Numbered from the stretch's first letter, positions 19,422-32,299 are shown. The stretch: DNA of 64,000 nucleotides from Morganella morganii H1r (GCF_000633515.1 NZ_AYMP01000015.1:61426-125425), one strand, 5' to 3'. Notes: generated by a model from the sequence alone, not told the origin. Translations and numbers: made by a program.

Positions 19422-19771
19422 CAGTGTCCCGCTCCCATCAGAATCACGCCGGTGACAATCGCTGCCACACCGCACCAGTGTTTACGGGTTACCCGTTCAC
19501 CGTATAAAAACTGCGCCACCAGGGTAACCACCACAAAGTTGATACTCAGCATCGGATAGGCGATATTCAGCGGCATAACCTGCAAAAGTTTCAGCCACAG
19601 CAGCATTCCCAGCCCCAGCAGAAACACTGCCAGCACCAGCCAGTACAGACCTCTGCGTTTTGCATTTTCCTGTGCAGCCTGCCAGACATCGACTGCCTGT
19701 TTCTGGCAGATCTGACCGCCGCAGGTGAGAAAACTCACAATAATCAGTAAAACAATTTGCCCGAACACCAT
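19421..19771 (-). CDS. arnE: L-Ara4N-phosphoundecaprenol flippase subunit ArnE
   Basis: 116-aa small multidrug-resistance-type protein with four helices, including [17 protein letters not shown], typical of ArnE. It starts 6 bp after the arnT stop and overlaps arnF by one base. It forms the inner-membrane flippase with ArnF. Confidence 0.9.
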   Translation of the reverse strand: MVFGQIVLLIIVSFLTCGGQICQKQAVDVWQAAQENAKRRGLYWLVLAVFLLGLGMLLWLKLLQVMPLNIAYPMLSINFVVVTLVAQFLYGERVTRKHWCGVAAIVTGVILMGAGH

Positions 19772-19777
19772 TACACC

Positions 19778-21439
19778 TTATGGCTGTTTATCATAGATAT
19801 AGAGGGTCATCCGGCTGTTTTCGGTTCGTTTGTCCGCCGGTGGCAGTTTGGCATCGTAGGTATCATTTTTATCGGTTACCAGCAGTGCAACCTGCCCTTT
19901 CTTACGGGTTTCCGCCAGCCACTCAGCGAAAGTCGCATCATTCAGCAGACGGTATTCGCTGTCCGGATATTTCAGACCATAAGTCAGTTCGCCCGAATTA
20001 TTCAGCAGATAAATATCTCCGCGTTTCAGCTCCCAGGCCAGTCCTGCACCGACACCGACACTGTTACTGACAATAAACGGACTCTTTTCCAGATCGGCCA
20101 TATTCTGCCGGATAAACGCCTGCGGCAGTTTGGAATCCACCGAGTGATCCGGCACCGCGCTGCCAAAGGTCAGACTGACCACCAGTGAACAGGACGCTGC
20201 CCACAGCCAGTGTTTTGCTTTCAGCAGATAACAGAGATACCCGATGATACCCCAGATAGTAAAGGCGACAATCCCCAGTACCACTTTGGACCATTCATCC
20301 GGCTGATAAATTGGTTTTTTGACCAGATAGCTGGCAATAATCAGTCCGGCGACAGCGACCGCACCAAAGGCCAGGTTCAGGATACCGTTCGCCTGCAGCG
20401 CTTTCATCCGGTGCTTGCGCACACAATCAACGCCGTATTTGGCGATCATCACCGCCAGTGGCGCCATCAGCGGCAGCATATAGGTCGGCAGTTTACCTTT
20501 GGCAATACTGAACAGCAGGAACGGGGCAACAAACCAGCAGAACAGGAAAAACATCGGCGGATTATTGCGCCGCTCTTTCCAGCCTTTGAACAATGCGCCG
20601 GGCAGTAACGCCAGCCACGGCAGACAACCGAGCAGGATCACAGGGATGTAATACCACATTGGTGAGGCGTGCTGGGCATCTTCGCCGGAGAAACGCTGGA
20701 AATGCTCCACCACAATGAAATAGCGCCAGTAATCCGGCTCCTGCTGGTGAACCGCAATCGCCCACGGCAGGCTGATCAGCACCGCGCAGAAAACCGCCAG
20801 CGGGCCGAATTTCAGTAACTCAATGAAACGCCGCTGATACAACATCACCGGCAGCATTGCCACCACCGGGATTGCCAGCGCAAGGAAGCCTTTGGTCATA
20901 AAGCCCATACCACAGGCCAGACCCAGCAGGCACCAGGACGTTATCCTGGTTTTCACATTTTCGGCTTTCAGTGCCCTGAAGCTGAAGGCCATCGAGGCAA
21001 TCACCCACATGGCAAACATCGGGTCGAGCACACTGTATGTGCCGACACTGAACACCAGAAACATGGAGACAAAGACCAGCGACGCAACAAATGCTGTGTG
21101 ACGATTGCGCCACATCAGAAGTGTCATCCAGTAAACCAGCAGCGTGCTGATAAGGATACTGAAGACCGAGCCTGCACGGACAGCAAAATTGGTATGACCG
21201 AAGACCAGCTGGCTGACATTATTCACCCAGTAACCGGCCACCGGTTTTTCAAAATAACGCAGATCGAGTAACTTCGGGACAACCCAGTCGCCCTGTGTCA
21301 CCATTTCACGGCTGATTTCCGCATACCGGGTTTCATCCGGATGCCAGAGCAGACGATCATTGATCGGGAAAAGGTAAGTTAACACGAAAAAAAGAGCCAG
21401 CAGAAAGGCTCCGATTTTACTCGCCCGGTTATTCAGCAT
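19778..21439 (-). CDS. arnT: Undecaprenyl phosphate-L-Ara4N transferase ArnT
   Basis: 553-aa integral-membrane GT83 transferase, length as in E. coli (550 aa). It moves 4-amino-4-deoxy-L-arabinose from undecaprenyl phosphate to lipid A phosphates, which lowers polymyxin binding. The motifs LLWHPDETRYAEISREM and RYFEKPVAGYWVNN are at the N-terminus; about twelve helices are followed by a periplasmic domain. In its canonical place between arnD and arnE, with gaps of 6 bp. Confidence 0.94.
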   Translation of the reverse strand: MLNNRASKIGAFLLALFFVLTYLFPINDRLLWHPDETRYAEISREMVTQGDWVVPKLLDLRYFEKPVAGYWVNNVSQLVFGHTNFAVRAGSVFSILISTLLVYWMTLLMWRNRHTAFVASLVFVSMFLVFSVGTYSVLDPMFAMWVIASMAFSFRALKAENVKTRITSWCLLGLACGMGFMTKGFLALAIPVVAMLPVMLYQRRFIELLKFGPLAVFCAVLISLPWAIAVHQQEPDYWRYFIVVEHFQRFSGEDAQHASPMWYYIPVILLGCLPWLALLPGALFKGWKERRNNPPMFFLFCWFVAPFLLFSIAKGKLPTYMLPLMAPLAVMIAKYGVDCVRKHRMKALQANGILNLAFGAVAVAGLIIASYLVKKPIYQPDEWSKVVLGIVAFTIWGIIGYLCYLLKAKHWLWAASCSLVVSLTFGSAVPDHSVDSKLPQAFIRQNMADLEKSPFIVSNSVGVGAGLAWELKRGDIYLLNNSGELTYGLKYPDSEYRLLNDATFAEWLAETRKKGQVALLVTDKNDTYDAKLPPADKRTENSRMTLYIYDKQP

Positions 21440-21445
21440 GTAATG

Positions 21446-22339
21446 CTATCCCTCTTGTTGGCAGCCCAGCCACCCTTCCCGGCCGGGGAAATCACCCCGT
21501 ACCACTTTGCCTGTCGGTAACGTTGATAAATCAGACGGCAGCAGTTCACTGAGCGGACAAAAGCGGAAATCCTCATGTTTAATCCGGTCCAGTAATGCCT
21601 CAAACTGTGCGGCTTTGGACATGCCTTCCACTTCAGTGTGGATAGTATAGACCGGCACGCCCTGATCCCGTCTGATTGCATCCAGGATAAAGTCGTTGAA
21701 ATCCGCATCAGCCACCTGCGGCCCAACTACTTCATCATAGGTCGGCAGTGTAACAGGAATCTGCACGGTTCCGGTAGTCCCGTCTGCAAGAAGCGGTCGG
21801 AACGGATGCGTGCCGCGGCAATCACTGTTGTAGGCAAAACCAAATGCCTGTTTGGCTTCAATTACCCGCTCATCGGCACGCCAGCCTGCCACCGCAGAGC
21901 ACTGTACCGGCTGTCCGGTAGCCTGTGATAAGGCATCGGTGCCCAGGCGAATCTGCTCCGTGATTTGTGCCGGTGTCCAGCGGCCGGCTTTCGCCTGCCA
22001 GCCCTGGTGATCCCAGGCATGCAGGCCGACTTCATGACCGGCATCCAGCGTCTGTTTCATCAGATAGCCCAGATCACGGGCAATTTTCTTACCCGGCCAC
22101 GCCGTACCGGCCAGCAGAATATCCAGGCCGTATAATGACGCCGCATTGGAGCGCAGCATTTTCCACAGAAACTTAGGACGCAAAAGGCGCCACAAGTGAC
22201 GCCCCATATTGTCCGGCCCGACGCTGAAGAAAAAACTGGCTTTAATATCGTGCTGCGCAAATACCTTCAGTAACTGCGGCACACCTTCCAGTGTGCCGCG
22301 ATAGGTATCCACGTCAACCCGCAGGCCGACATTTTTCAT
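21446..22339 (-). CDS. arnD: 4-deoxy-4-formamido-L-arabinose-phosphoundecaprenol deformylase ArnD
   Basis: 297-aa polysaccharide-deacetylase-fold enzyme that removes the formyl group from undecaprenyl-phosphate-Ara4FN. The N-terminal [10 protein letters not shown] and the HAWDHQGW motif hold the metal ligands. It begins on the last base of the arnA stop, so translation is coupled. Confidence 0.93.
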   Translation of the reverse strand: MKNVGLRVDVDTYRGTLEGVPQLLKVFAQHDIKASFFFSVGPDNMGRHLWRLLRPKFLWKMLRSNAASLYGLDILLAGTAWPGKKIARDLGYLMKQTLDAGHEVGLHAWDHQGWQAKAGRWTPAQITEQIRLGTDALSQATGQPVQCSAVAGWRADERVIEAKQAFGFAYNSDCRGTHPFRPLLADGTTGTVQIPVTLPTYDEVVGPQVADADFNDFILDAIRRDQGVPVYTIHTEVEGMSKAAQFEALLDRIKHEDFRFCPLSELLPSDLSTLPTGKVVRGDFPGREGWLGCQQEG

Positions 22340-24324
22340 TACTCGTCGTTCCTCAGCTCTTCAACCGCTCCGCGCAGGAAGAAGTCGAGGGTTTCTTCCA
22401 CTGTCTGACGGGTATCGATAGCCGGTTTCCAGTCCAGTAAACGCTCCGCGTTTTTGATGCTTGGTTTACGGTGTTCCACGTCCTGGTAACCTTTCCCGTA
22501 GTAAGTGCTGCTTTCGATTTTACGGAAGCCGGCAAACGGCGGGAAGTTATCACGCAGCGGATGTTTCTCGAAGCAGTCGAGCAGCATTTCTGCCAGTTCA
22601 CGGATACTCGCTTCATTCACCGGGTTACCGATGTTGATGATCTGACCGTCACACTTGCCGTCACGGTTTTCAATGATGCGGAACAGGGCTTCGATACCGT
22701 CATGGATATCAGTAAAGCAGCGTTTCTGTTCACCACCGTCAACCAGTTTAATCGGTGAACCTTCCACCAGGTTCAGGATCAGCTGAGTGATAGCGCGGGA
22801 GCTGCCGATACGTGCGGAGTTCAGGCTGTCCAGACGCGGACCCATCCAGTTGAACGGACGGAACAGCGTGAATTTCAGACCTTCTTTCGCGCCGTATGCC
22901 CAGATAACCCGGTCAAGCAGCTGTTTGGAAACGGAGTAGATCCAGCGCTGTTTGTTGATTGGGCCGACAATCAGGCGTGAATTATCTTCGTCAAACTCTT
23001 TGTCATCACACATACCGTACACTTCAGAGGTGGACGGGAAGATGATACGTTTGTTGTATTTCGCGCAGTAACGGACAATTTTCAGGTTTTCTTCGAAGTC
23101 CAGCTCGAACACGCGCAGCGGGTTACGGGTGTACTCGATTGGAGTGGCAATCGCCACCAGCGGCAGAATGACATCACATTTTTTAATGTGATACTCAATC
23201 CACTCGGTGTGAATGCTGACATCCCCTTCGATAAAGTGGAAACGCTCGTCACCGATGAAACGGTCAATCGCGGAAGAGCTAATATCCATACCATAGATAT
23301 CGTAGTTACCGTCTTCCAGCAGACGTTCTGTCAGGTGGTTACCGATGAAACCGTTCACACCCAGGATCAGCACACGCTTGCGGCGGGCAACCTGTGCAGT
23401 GGCTTTCGGGCCGACGCGGACATCAGTCACAATACCCATTTCGGCTGCCAGACGGGCACCCTGCACATACAGACCGGATTCACCCTGACCGCTGATCACT
23501 TCCAGCGCGCCGTTTCCGCAGGCAATCACCAGCGGTTCAGCTGAAATAACGGTTCCCGGACGTTTGCCTTTGTTATCGGCCAGCACGCGGCTGCGCCAGA
23601 TGATCATTTTACGCTCACCCAGGAAGGTAAATGCGCCCGGGTACGGTTCTGTCACCGCACGGACCAGGTTATGGATCTGTGCCGCAGGCTGATTCCAGTC
23701 GATCAGGCCATCTTCCGCACAGCGGCGGCCGAAGTAAGTCGCCTGAGATTCATCCTGAGCGGTGGTTTTATATGTACCGGCCTCAATCAGCGGTAAGGTT
23801 TTGTTCAGCAGTGTTTCTGCAGCTTCACGAACTTTACCGTGAACAATCAGGGAAGTATCGTCACCACCGATAGTCACTTTTTCCTGCGCGACGATATCGC
23901 CGGCATCGGCTTTGGCCACCATTTTGTGCAGGGTAACACCGGTTTCAGTTTCACCGTTCAGCACGGCCCAGTTGATTGGTGCGCGGCCGCGGTATTTCGG
24001 CAGCAGAGAACCGTGCAGATTGAATGCACCTTTCGGTGCCAGCGCCAGAATCTCTTCGCTCAGCATGTCGCGGTAGTAGAAAGAGAAAATGACATCCGGT
24101 TTCAGTTCACGGATGCGATCCACCCACAGCGGATGGTTAACGTTTTCAGGGGCATAAACCGGCAATTCCATGTCCGCACTGACGCGGGCCACCGATGAGA
24201 AGAAATGGTTTTCACCCGGGTCGTCCGTATGGGTAAAGACGGCCTGAATATCAAAGCCCGCTTTTTTCAGGGCCTTCAATCCGACACAACCAATATCATG
24301 GTAGGCAAATACGATTGCTTTCAT
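22339..24324 (-). CDS. arnA: Bifunctional UDP-L-Ara4N formyltransferase / UDP-glucuronate decarboxylase ArnA
   Basis: 661 aa, two enzymes in one chain as in E. coli (660 aa). The N-terminal formyltransferase has [16 protein letters not shown] near residue 104 (catalytic His) and KADAGDI near 140. The C-terminal short-chain dehydrogenase has the NAD-binding [10 protein letters not shown] near 320 and the catalytic YSVSK near 466. It performs two non-consecutive steps of Ara4N synthesis. Overlaps arnC by one base. Confidence 0.96.
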   Translation of the reverse strand: MKAIVFAYHDIGCVGLKALKKAGFDIQAVFTHTDDPGENHFFSSVARVSADMELPVYAPENVNHPLWVDRIRELKPDVIFSFYYRDMLSEEILALAPKGAFNLHGSLLPKYRGRAPINWAVLNGETETGVTLHKMVAKADAGDIVAQEKVTIGGDDTSLIVHGKVREAAETLLNKTLPLIEAGTYKTTAQDESQATYFGRRCAEDGLIDWNQPAAQIHNLVRAVTEPYPGAFTFLGERKMIIWRSRVLADNKGKRPGTVISAEPLVIACGNGALEVISGQGESGLYVQGARLAAEMGIVTDVRVGPKATAQVARRKRVLILGVNGFIGNHLTERLLEDGNYDIYGMDISSSAIDRFIGDERFHFIEGDVSIHTEWIEYHIKKCDVILPLVAIATPIEYTRNPLRVFELDFEENLKIVRYCAKYNKRIIFPSTSEVYGMCDDKEFDEDNSRLIVGPINKQRWIYSVSKQLLDRVIWAYGAKEGLKFTLFRPFNWMGPRLDSLNSARIGSSRAITQLILNLVEGSPIKLVDGGEQKRCFTDIHDGIEALFRIIENRDGKCDGQIINIGNPVNEASIRELAEMLLDCFEKHPLRDNFPPFAGFRKIESSTYYGKGYQDVEHRKPSIKNAERLLDWKPAIDTRQTVEETLDFFLRGAVEELRNDE

Positions 24325-25313
24325 TAGTTTTTTTCCTGAGTTTCAGTTTCACTGGTCTCTTTCGCCTGAGCGCCGACCACTTTTTGAATAAAATACCGGG
24401 GACGTGCACGAACATCGTTATAAATCCGCCCGATATATTCCCCGAGCAGACCCATTGCCACGAATTGTGCGCCGATAAACATAAATAAGATGGCGAACAG
24501 GGTAAACACCCCTTCAGCCGCCCACAGCGCGCCGAAGGCCACGCGCAGGATAATCAGTAGCAGCGCCAGCAGGAAACCGGACGCGGCAATGATACTGCCG
24601 ACAATGCTTAACAGGCGCAGCGGCGCGGTGGTCAGGCAGGTCAGCAGGTCATACATCAGATTGATCAGCTTGAGGAAACTGTATTTTGAGTCACCGAACT
24701 CACGTTCAGCATGTCTGACATCAATTTCAATCGTTTTACGGGCAAAAGTGTTTGCCAGAATCGGAATAAAGGTACTGCGCTCATGACACTGCAACATCGC
24801 GTCAATGATATGACGGCGGTACGCACGCAGCATACAGCCGTAGTCACCCATGGCGCTGCCGGTTGCGGCGATGATCATTTTGTTGATCATTTTTGAGGCG
24901 GTTTTGCGGAACCAGGAGTCCTGACGGTTTGCGCGGCGCGTGCCGACCACGTCATAGCCCTCTTCTGCTTTTTCAACCAGACGCGGGATCTCTTCCGGCG
25001 GGTTCTGTAAATCCGCATCCATGGTGATCACCAGATCACCGTCGGCCTGTCTGAAACCCGCCATAATTGCGGAATGCTGACCGTAGTTACGGTTCAGCAG
25101 GACAGCAACCACATGGTTTTCAGGGATCTCTGCCGCCTGCGTCAGTATTTCCGCTGAGCGGTCACGACTGCCGTCATCGACCAGCACAATTTCATAGGCC
25201 TGTTTCAGCGACTGACAGGCTTTGATTGTACGTTCCAGCAACTGAGGAAGACTCTCTTCCTCGTTATAAACCGGAATCACCACTGAGACTTTCTTAATTT
25301 CGTTAAATGACAC
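24324..25313 (-). CDS. arnC: Undecaprenyl-phosphate 4-deoxy-4-formamido-L-arabinose transferase ArnC
   Basis: 329-aa GT2 glycosyltransferase that loads Ara4FN onto undecaprenyl phosphate. [19 protein letters not shown] at the N-terminus and [14 protein letters not shown] are the nucleotide-sugar binding motifs; two C-terminal helices near 235-290 anchor it in the inner membrane. It starts directly after the arnB stop. Confidence 0.95.
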   Translation of the reverse strand: MSFNEIKKVSVVIPVYNEEESLPQLLERTIKACQSLKQAYEIVLVDDGSRDRSAEILTQAAEIPENHVVAVLLNRNYGQHSAIMAGFRQADGDLVITMDADLQNPPEEIPRLVEKAEEGYDVVGTRRANRQDSWFRKTASKMINKMIIAATGSAMGDYGCMLRAYRRHIIDAMLQCHERSTFIPILANTFARKTIEIDVRHAEREFGDSKYSFLKLINLMYDLLTCLTTAPLRLLSIVGSIIAASGFLLALLLIILRVAFGALWAAEGVFTLFAILFMFIGAQFVAMGLLGEYIGRIYNDVRARPRYFIQKVVGAQAKETSETETQEKN

Positions 25314-26459
25314 TTATTTCTGCTCCGCAAGAATAGCTCTGATTGCGTCTGTCACACGGGTCACATCACTGTCTTTCATATCCGGGAAGAACGGCAGCGA
25401 ACATAATGTCGCCGTGTTCCACTCTGAATTCGGCAGTGATAATGACGGGTACCGTTCCCGGTAATATTTTTGGGTATGCGCTGCACGGAAATGCAGACCC
25501 GTCCCGATATTGACCGCTTTTAACTGCTCCATAAACGTATCGCGATCGATGCCGCAGACCGCTTTATCCACACGAATCATCAGCAGATGATTGGCGTGCA
25601 GATGCGGATAATCCGGCACGGATAACAATTCAACCGGCAGCCCGTCCAGGGCTTCACGGTAAAGCTGTGCCAGGTGTGCGCGGCGAGCGTTCAGTTCGTC
25701 CATCCGGCTCAGCTGCACCACCGCAATCGCGGCGTGGATATCTGACAGGTTATATTTGAACCCCGGTTCGACCACTTCCGCCTGCGGTTTGCGCCCCTGC
25801 ATCTGACGGTCAAACGCATCCACACCCAGCCCGTGGAACTTAAGACAACGGATACGCTGTGCAAGTTCATCATCATCTGTCGCAATTAATCCGCCTTCCG
25901 CACAGGTAACGTTTTTAATCGCGTGGAAGGAAAAAATGGCCGTGCCTTTTTCGCCGATCCACTCATCCCGGTAGCGGGTACCGACGGCATGCGCGGCATC
26001 TTCCAGCAGAAAAATAGTGTGTTCCTGTGCAATAGCACGTAAAGCAACCAAATCACAGGGAGCGCCGGCATAATGAACAGGAATGATGACTTTGGTTTTC
26101 GGGGTAATCGCCGCACGGACAGCATCCGGCTGAATCATCAGTGTGTCGCGGTCAACATCAATCATCACCGGCACCGCGCCGAGCAGTTCGATCATATTGA
26201 TGGTGGATACCCAGGTCTGTGAAGGTGTGATCACTTCATCCCCCGGGCCGACACCCAGTGCCATCAGCGCAACGTGCATACCGGCGGTTGCTGATACCAG
26301 AGCAATGGCGTGTTTACAGCCGAAACGCTGACAGAAATCCGCTTCCAGCTGCTGATTCTGCGGGCCGGTGGTGATCCAGCCGGAACGCAGTACTTTTTCA
26401 ACAGCCGCGATTTCTGACTCCCCGATAGCTGGCCGGGAAAACGGAAGAAACTCAAGCAT
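25314..26459 (-). CDS. arnB: UDP-Ara4O aminotransferase ArnB
   Basis: 381-aa PLP-dependent DegT/DnrJ-family aminotransferase making UDP-L-Ara4N. The PLP lysine lies in [15 protein letters not shown] near residue 187. First gene of the arn operon; on the minus strand a good -10 (TATAAT, 26491-26496) lies about 30 bp upstream with no matching -35, which suits an activator-dependent promoter. Confidence 0.95.
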   Translation of the reverse strand: MLEFLPFSRPAIGESEIAAVEKVLRSGWITTGPQNQQLEADFCQRFGCKHAIALVSATAGMHVALMALGVGPGDEVITPSQTWVSTINMIELLGAVPVMIDVDRDTLMIQPDAVRAAITPKTKVIIPVHYAGAPCDLVALRAIAQEHTIFLLEDAAHAVGTRYRDEWIGEKGTAIFSFHAIKNVTCAEGGLIATDDDELAQRIRCLKFHGLGVDAFDRQMQGRKPQAEVVEPGFKYNLSDIHAAIAVVQLSRMDELNARRAHLAQLYREALDGLPVELLSVPDYPHLHANHLLMIRVDKAVCGIDRDTFMEQLKAVNIGTGLHFRAAHTQKYYRERYPSLSLPNSEWNTATLCSLPFFPDMKDSDVTRVTDAIRAILAEQK

Positions 26460-26536
26460 AAATACAACCTAATAAGAATCGGAAGTGATGATTATATCCT
26501 GAATTGATTCAATTGACGCTCAACACCAGGGCCTTG

Positions 26537-26553
26537 TTTAAATAAATCTTAAT
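26537..26553 (+). promoter_or_regulatory. Candidate PmrA-like direct repeat upstream of arnB
   Basis: TTTAAATAAATCTTAAT fits YTTAAK-N5-YTTAAK, the PmrA pattern, with one mismatch. It is on the opposite strand to arnB and about 40 bp upstream of the -10 element, so orientation and distance are not ideal. A PhoP site is an alternative. Binding is inferred only. Confidence 0.3.
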
Positions 26554-26601
26554 CTTTGCGGTCATAAATAACCGCAACGGAGTGCGGCATGATAACAAAA
26601 A

Positions 26602-27375
26602 TCAGCGCTGTTGTTGATGCCAATCTGTTATTTGCCACTGTGTTTCTTGTGTTGGTCTGATGCTTTTTATTTCGGACTGGAAAAGTTCGCTCAAAATATC
26701 TTCAGTCATCATTATCTGAGTTTCACCGGCTGCAAGTACCTGACCGGCTTTAAGTAACACCACTGCATCCGCATGCAGATAACTGTGGTTTAAATCATGA
26801 CCGCTGGTAATAATCGTCCCCCGCTGCTCACAAAACCGGGCTATCCATTTATCCAGCATTGCCTGCTGGGTAATATCCAGGTGGTTACGCGGCTCATCCA
26901 GTAACAGGTATTTCCCGGACAGATCACCGGTTGTCCATAATTGCAGAAATATCGCCGCTATTTTTACCCGCTGCCATTCTCCGCCGGATAATTGCGTCAG
27001 CATACGCGGTAATAACAACTCCAGCTGAAAATCACCGCACAGCTGATAAATAAGTTGTGTATTTTCCTGCACCGCCGGCATATAGAGCTGCAGATACTGA
27101 AACACGGTCATCACCGGGACGCAATCGGTGGTTTGAGTCAGGTACGCGCGGAACTGTGCCTGCTGCCGTTTGGGGATCGTTTTTAAATCTGTACCGCGAT
27201 AGCGGATTTGCCCGTCATAGCGCACAGCATCCGCCAGTGCCGCCAGTAATGTGCTCTTACCGGAGCCGTTCGGCCCCAGCAGATGGATTTGCTGCCCGGC
27301 AAAAAATTGCAGGGCATCACAGGCGAGACGGCGGCCGATGCGGATCCCGCTGACATCAAGTAACACATTTTCCAT
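26602..27375 (-). CDS. btuD: Vitamin B12 importer ATP-binding protein BtuD
   Basis: 257-aa ABC ATPase. Walker A GPNGSGKST, signature LSGGEWQRV, Walker B LLLDEP, and H-loop SGHDLNHS are in order. Its ATG overlaps the last base of btuC. In E. coli, btuE lies between btuC and btuD; it is absent here. With BtuC (and BtuF and BtuB elsewhere) it imports cobalamin. Confidence 0.92.
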   Translation of the reverse strand: MENVLLDVSGIRIGRRLACDALQFFAGQQIHLLGPNGSGKSTLLAALADAVRYDGQIRYRGTDLKTIPKRQQAQFRAYLTQTTDCVPVMTVFQYLQLYMPAVQENTQLIYQLCGDFQLELLLPRMLTQLSGGEWQRVKIAAIFLQLWTTGDLSGKYLLLDEPRNHLDITQQAMLDKWIARFCEQRGTIITSGHDLNHSYLHADAVVLLKAGQVLAAGETQIMMTEDILSELFQSEIKSIRPTQETQWQITDWHQQQR

Positions 27376-28406
27376 CAGCGGCGCCCTCCGTGATGCCGGG
27401 TCAGCAGATAAATAAAGGCAGGTGCACCGATAGTTGCAGTCACCACGCCGATCGGAATTTCGGCATTAGATAAAATCAGCCGTGAGCATAAATCCGCCAG
27501 CAGCAGACTGACTGCGCCGAATAGTGCGCAGGCGGGTAATAATGTCCGGTGATCGGTAATACCCATCAGCCGCAGCATATGCGGAATAATCAGCCCGATA
27601 AAACTGATAGCGCCCGCCACCGCCACACTCAGGCCGATCAGCAGCCCGACGGCGATAATAAACACATTGCGCCAGCGGTGTGCCGATACCCCGAGCTGCT
27701 GAGCACTGACCTCGCCCAGCGCAAGATAGTTAAGCACCGGCGCCTGCCACAGCAGCCACACCGCCACCACGGCTATCGCCGCCAGCAACGGACTGAGCCG
27801 CCAGTCCGCTCCGGAAAAACTCCCCATCATCCAGTACATCAGCTGACGCAAATCCAGACTGGTGCTGAAATACACCATCCAGGTCATAAATGCGCCGCAG
27901 ATAACCCCGAGTGCCACGCCGACCAGCAGCAACTGGCTGTTACTCAGCCGCCGGAAATGAGCAAAATAAAGCAGAATCAGGGTCAGCAGTGTCGCCCCGA
28001 TCACCGCGCCGCCTCCCAGCACCCACAGCGGCGGCATGCCTTTGAAAAACAGCACGATAAAAACAACAAACACCCCGGCGCCGTTACTCACGCCGAGTAA
28101 TCCCGGTTCCGCCAGCGGGTTTTCAAAGATAGCCTGCATCACCGCACCGGCCATTGCCAGACCGGCGCCCACGGCAATCACCGCCAGCACACGCGGGAAA
28201 CGCAGATCCCAGACAAACAGCTGTGCGGTTTCAGATAACCACTGGTCCGGTAAAATCCACATCTCACCGGCGCACAGTGCAACGGCGATCATTATCAGCA
28301 AGGTAACGGAAAGAAGAATTATGCGCTGTACATCCCGCTTTTTCCGCGTCTGTACCAGTTTCGTGATGGGGTTGTGAATATGCATGAGATCCCTGTCATT
28401 GTTCAA
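27375..28406 (-). CDS. btuC: Vitamin B12 importer permease BtuC
   Basis: 343-aa FecCD-family permease with about ten helices; contains [18 protein letters not shown] and the coupling region [13 protein letters not shown]. The N-terminus has a 20-30 aa hydrophilic extension over E. coli BtuC (326 aa). An alternative internal start was not evident. Confidence 0.92.
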   Translation of the reverse strand: MNNDRDLMHIHNPITKLVQTRKKRDVQRIILLSVTLLIMIAVALCAGEMWILPDQWLSETAQLFVWDLRFPRVLAVIAVGAGLAMAGAVMQAIFENPLAEPGLLGVSNGAGVFVVFIVLFFKGMPPLWVLGGGAVIGATLLTLILLYFAHFRRLSNSQLLLVGVALGVICGAFMTWMVYFSTSLDLRQLMYWMMGSFSGADWRLSPLLAAIAVVAVWLLWQAPVLNYLALGEVSAQQLGVSAHRWRNVFIIAVGLLIGLSVAVAGAISFIGLIIPHMLRLMGITDHRTLLPACALFGAVSLLLADLCSRLILSNAEIPIGVVTATIGAPAFIYLLTRHHGGRR

Positions 28407-28460
28407 GACGGGAGGCAGTATACCTGAGTCAGAAAGCGGTTAATGTCTGACAAACCACAG

Positions 28461-28490
28461 AAAAGAAAACGACCTCATAAGAGGTCGTTT
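28461..28490 (-). terminator. Intrinsic terminator of the pheST-ihfA operon
   Basis: AAACGACCTC / GAGGTCGTTT stem with a 4-nt loop and a T-rich minus-strand tail, 7 bp past the ihfA stop. Confidence 0.8.
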
Positions 28491-28496
28491 CAGGTC

Positions 28497-28793
28497 TTAC
28501 TCTTTCGGTGTCGATTTCTCGACCTTGGCTTTCAGCTTCTGCCCCGGACGGAAAGTGACAACACGACGGGCTGTGATAGGAATATCTTCACCCGTTTTCG
28601 GGTTACGGCCCGGACGCTGATTCTTGTCCCGCAGATCAAAGTTTCCGAAACCGGATAATTTCACCTGCTCACCATTCTCAAGAGAACGGCGTACCTCTTC
28701 AAAAAACAGCTCAACCAGGTCCTTCGCATCGCGTTTGCTCAGGTCCAGTTTTTCCGACAGATTTTCTGACATTTCAGCTTTAGTAAGCGCCAT
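28497..28793 (-). CDS. ihfA: Integration host factor subunit alpha
   Basis: 98-aa DNA-bending HU/IHF-family protein (E. coli 99 aa) with the arm motif [16 protein letters not shown] containing the intercalating proline. It lies 4 bp after pheT in the conserved pheM-pheS-pheT-ihfA operon and forms a heterodimer with IhfB. Confidence 0.96.
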   Translation of the reverse strand: MALTKAEMSENLSEKLDLSKRDAKDLVELFFEEVRRSLENGEQVKLSGFGNFDLRDKNQRPGRNPKTGEDIPITARRVVTFRPGQKLKAKVEKSTPKE

Positions 28794-28797
28794 AGGT

Positions 28798-31185
28798 TTA
28801 GTCCCTCAAGGATGCTTTAAATCGCTGTTGCAACGCGGCAACGCATTTGTTTACGGTTGCTGCAATTTCATCTTCTTCAAGTGTACGCTCTGTATCCTGT
28901 AAGGTCAGACTGATCGCCAGACTCTTATAACCCTCAGCAACACCCTTACCACAGTACACGTCAAATAAGTTTATGCCAACTAACTGATTTACGCCAACTT
29001 TTTTACATTCGTTCAGAATGTCTTGCGCAGCGACGTTTTCCGGCACAACGATGGCGATATCCCGGCGGTTCGCAGGGAAGCGTGAAATTGCTTCAGCCTC
29101 AGGAATAATACGGTTTGTCAGTGCGTCCCAGCGGATTTCAAAGACAACCGTACGGCCGTTGAGATCCAGTTTTTTCTCCAGTTCCGGATGAACCACACCG
29201 ATATAGCCGATATGCTCATCTTCCAGATAAATCTCAGCACCTTGTCCCGGATGGAGGGCCGGATTCGTCGTTGCTTTAAACGATACACGATCTAATTTAC
29301 CAGTCAATTCGAAAATCGCTTCCAGATCACCTTTTAAATCATAAAAATCAACAACCTGTTTTTCTGATGACCAGTGCTCCTCATTGCGGTTACCGGCGAT
29401 AACGCCAGCCAGCATGGTTTCCTGACGGATCCCGAGGTCTGCGGCCGCATCCGGTACAAAGCGCAGGCCTGATTCAAACAGGCGGACACGGCTCTGCTGA
29501 CGGTTCTGGTTGTACACAACGGTGCTTAACAGGCCGGTCAGCAATGACAGACGCATGGCTGACATGTCCGCAGAGATCGGATTCGGCAGAATAATGGCGT
29601 CCTGGCCCGGATGCAGCAGAGCCTGAATCTTCGGATCGACAAAGCTGTAAGTGATCGCTTCCTGGAAACCACGGTCAACCAGCAGTGTTTTCACTCGCTT
29701 AAGCGGCAGATGTGCTTCGTGACGCGAGGTCATAATCAGATCTGCACGCAGCGGAACATCCGGGATATTGTTGTAGCCGTAAATACGGGCCACTTCTTCC
29801 ACCAGATCTTCCTCAATTTCCATATCAAAACGCCATGACGGCGCCGTCACCAGCCACTGATCCTGAGACATTTTCACATCGCAGCCCAGACGGGTCAGAA
29901 TATCCGTTACCTGTGCGTCATCCACATAGTGACCAATCAGACGATCAAGCTTGTTGCGGGTCAGCGTAATCGTTGCTGCTTCAGGTAAATCCGCCTCAGA
30001 AACTACTTCAATGATTTCGCCCGGCTCACCGCCGCAGATATCCAGAATCAGGCGTGTGGTACGCTCAGCCGCGATACGCTGTAACTGCGGATCCACGCCG
30101 CGCTCAAAACGGTGTGAGGCATCGGTATGCAGACCATACTGACGCGCACGGCCGGTAATCGCCAGCGGATTAAAAAACGCGGTTTCCAGCAGAATATTTT
30201 TGGTGGTGTCAGACACACCGGAGTGCTCACCGCCGAAAATACCGGCCATGCCCAGCGCACCACGGCGATCAGCAATGACCAGAATATTATCCGTCAGCGT
30301 GACTTCGTTGCCGTCCAGCAGTGTCAGTTTTTCGCCCTGCTCTGCCATGCGGACAATCAGCTCACCCTCAAGGGTATCCAGATCGTAGGCATGCTGTGGC
30401 TGACCCAGCTCCAGCAGAACGTAGTTAGTGATATCCACGACCGGATCGATAGAGCGGATGCCGCCGCGACGCAGTTTTTCCACCATCCACAGCGGGGTTT
30501 TTGCTGTCACATCGACATTTTTAATCACACGTCCGGTAAAACGCGGACACGCCTGCGGCGCATCAACACGGATCGGGAACATGTCCTGATGAACAGCGGC
30601 GACCGGTGACATATCCGGAGCCTGATAATCCATCTTATTGAGAACCGCCACATCACGGGCCACACCACGGATGCTCAGGCAGTCCGCACGGTTCGGCGTG
30701 ATGCTGATTTCAATCGCGGTATCATCCAGCTTCATATACTCACGCAGATCAGTACCGATCGGCGCATCTGCCGGTAATTCAATAATGCCGCTGTGATCAG
30801 CGCTGATACCCAGCTCAGAGAATGAGCAAAGCATACCTTCTGACGGCTCGCCGCGCAGTTTGGCAGCTTTGATTTTAAAATCGCCCGGTAAGACCGCGCC
30901 GACTGTCGCAACAGCCACACGCAGCCCCTGACGGCAGTTTGGTGCGCCGCAGACGATATCGAGCAGACGGTCACCGCCGGTATTCACTTTTGTCACACGC
31001 AGTTTGTCGGCGTTAGGGTGCTGTCCGCACTCAACCACTTCGCCGATAACCACACCGTTAAACTGACCGGCAACGGCTTCTGTACCGTCCACTTCCAGGC
31101 CGGCCATGGTGATCTGATCAGATAACGCGTCGCTGCTGACAGCCGGGTTTACCCATTCGCGTAACCAGAGTTCACTGAATTTCAT
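28798..31185 (-). CDS. pheT: Phenylalanyl-tRNA synthetase beta subunit
   Basis: 795 aa, exactly the E. coli length. The N-terminal tRNA-binding (EMAP-like) domain, the B3/4 editing domain, B5 domains, and the C-terminal ferredoxin-fold anticodon-binding domain ([16 protein letters not shown] near 705) are recognisable. It forms the alpha2-beta2 enzyme with PheS, encoded 14 bp upstream. Confidence 0.97.
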   Translation of the reverse strand: MKFSELWLREWVNPAVSSDALSDQITMAGLEVDGTEAVAGQFNGVVIGEVVECGQHPNADKLRVTKVNTGGDRLLDIVCGAPNCRQGLRVAVATVGAVLPGDFKIKAAKLRGEPSEGMLCSFSELGISADHSGIIELPADAPIGTDLREYMKLDDTAIEISITPNRADCLSIRGVARDVAVLNKMDYQAPDMSPVAAVHQDMFPIRVDAPQACPRFTGRVIKNVDVTAKTPLWMVEKLRRGGIRSIDPVVDITNYVLLELGQPQHAYDLDTLEGELIVRMAEQGEKLTLLDGNEVTLTDNILVIADRRGALGMAGIFGGEHSGVSDTTKNILLETAFFNPLAITGRARQYGLHTDASHRFERGVDPQLQRIAAERTTRLILDICGGEPGEIIEVVSEADLPEAATITLTRNKLDRLIGHYVDDAQVTDILTRLGCDVKMSQDQWLVTAPSWRFDMEIEEDLVEEVARIYGYNNIPDVPLRADLIMTSRHEAHLPLKRVKTLLVDRGFQEAITYSFVDPKIQALLHPGQDAIILPNPISADMSAMRLSLLTGLLSTVVYNQNRQQSRVRLFESGLRFVPDAAADLGIRQETMLAGVIAGNRNEEHWSSEKQVVDFYDLKGDLEAIFELTGKLDRVSFKATTNPALHPGQGAEIYLEDEHIGYIGVVHPELEKKLDLNGRTVVFEIRWDALTNRIIPEAEAISRFPANRRDIAIVVPENVAAQDILNECKKVGVNQLVGINLFDVYCGKGVAEGYKSLAISLTLQDTERTLEEDEIAATVNKCVAALQQRFKASLRD

Positions 31186-31199
31186 GAGAGTATCCCGCC

Positions 31200-32189
<990 letters not shown>

Positions 32190-32271
32190 CTATTCCTCTG
32201 ACCCTGTGGTCTTCAATTATGACAACGGCGCTGCCGGACGTCATTATCTTCCCGTTCCGGCAAACCCCTGA

Positions 32272-32299
32272 AACAAAAAAGCCTCCATTCAGGAGGCTT
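32272..32299 (-). terminator. pheST attenuator terminator
   Basis: On the minus strand AAGCCTCC / GGAGGCTT with a 5-nt loop followed by T6, 47 bp after the pheM stop and 90 bp before pheS. This is the terminator arm of phenylalanine-tRNA-sensing attenuation. Confidence 0.85.
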
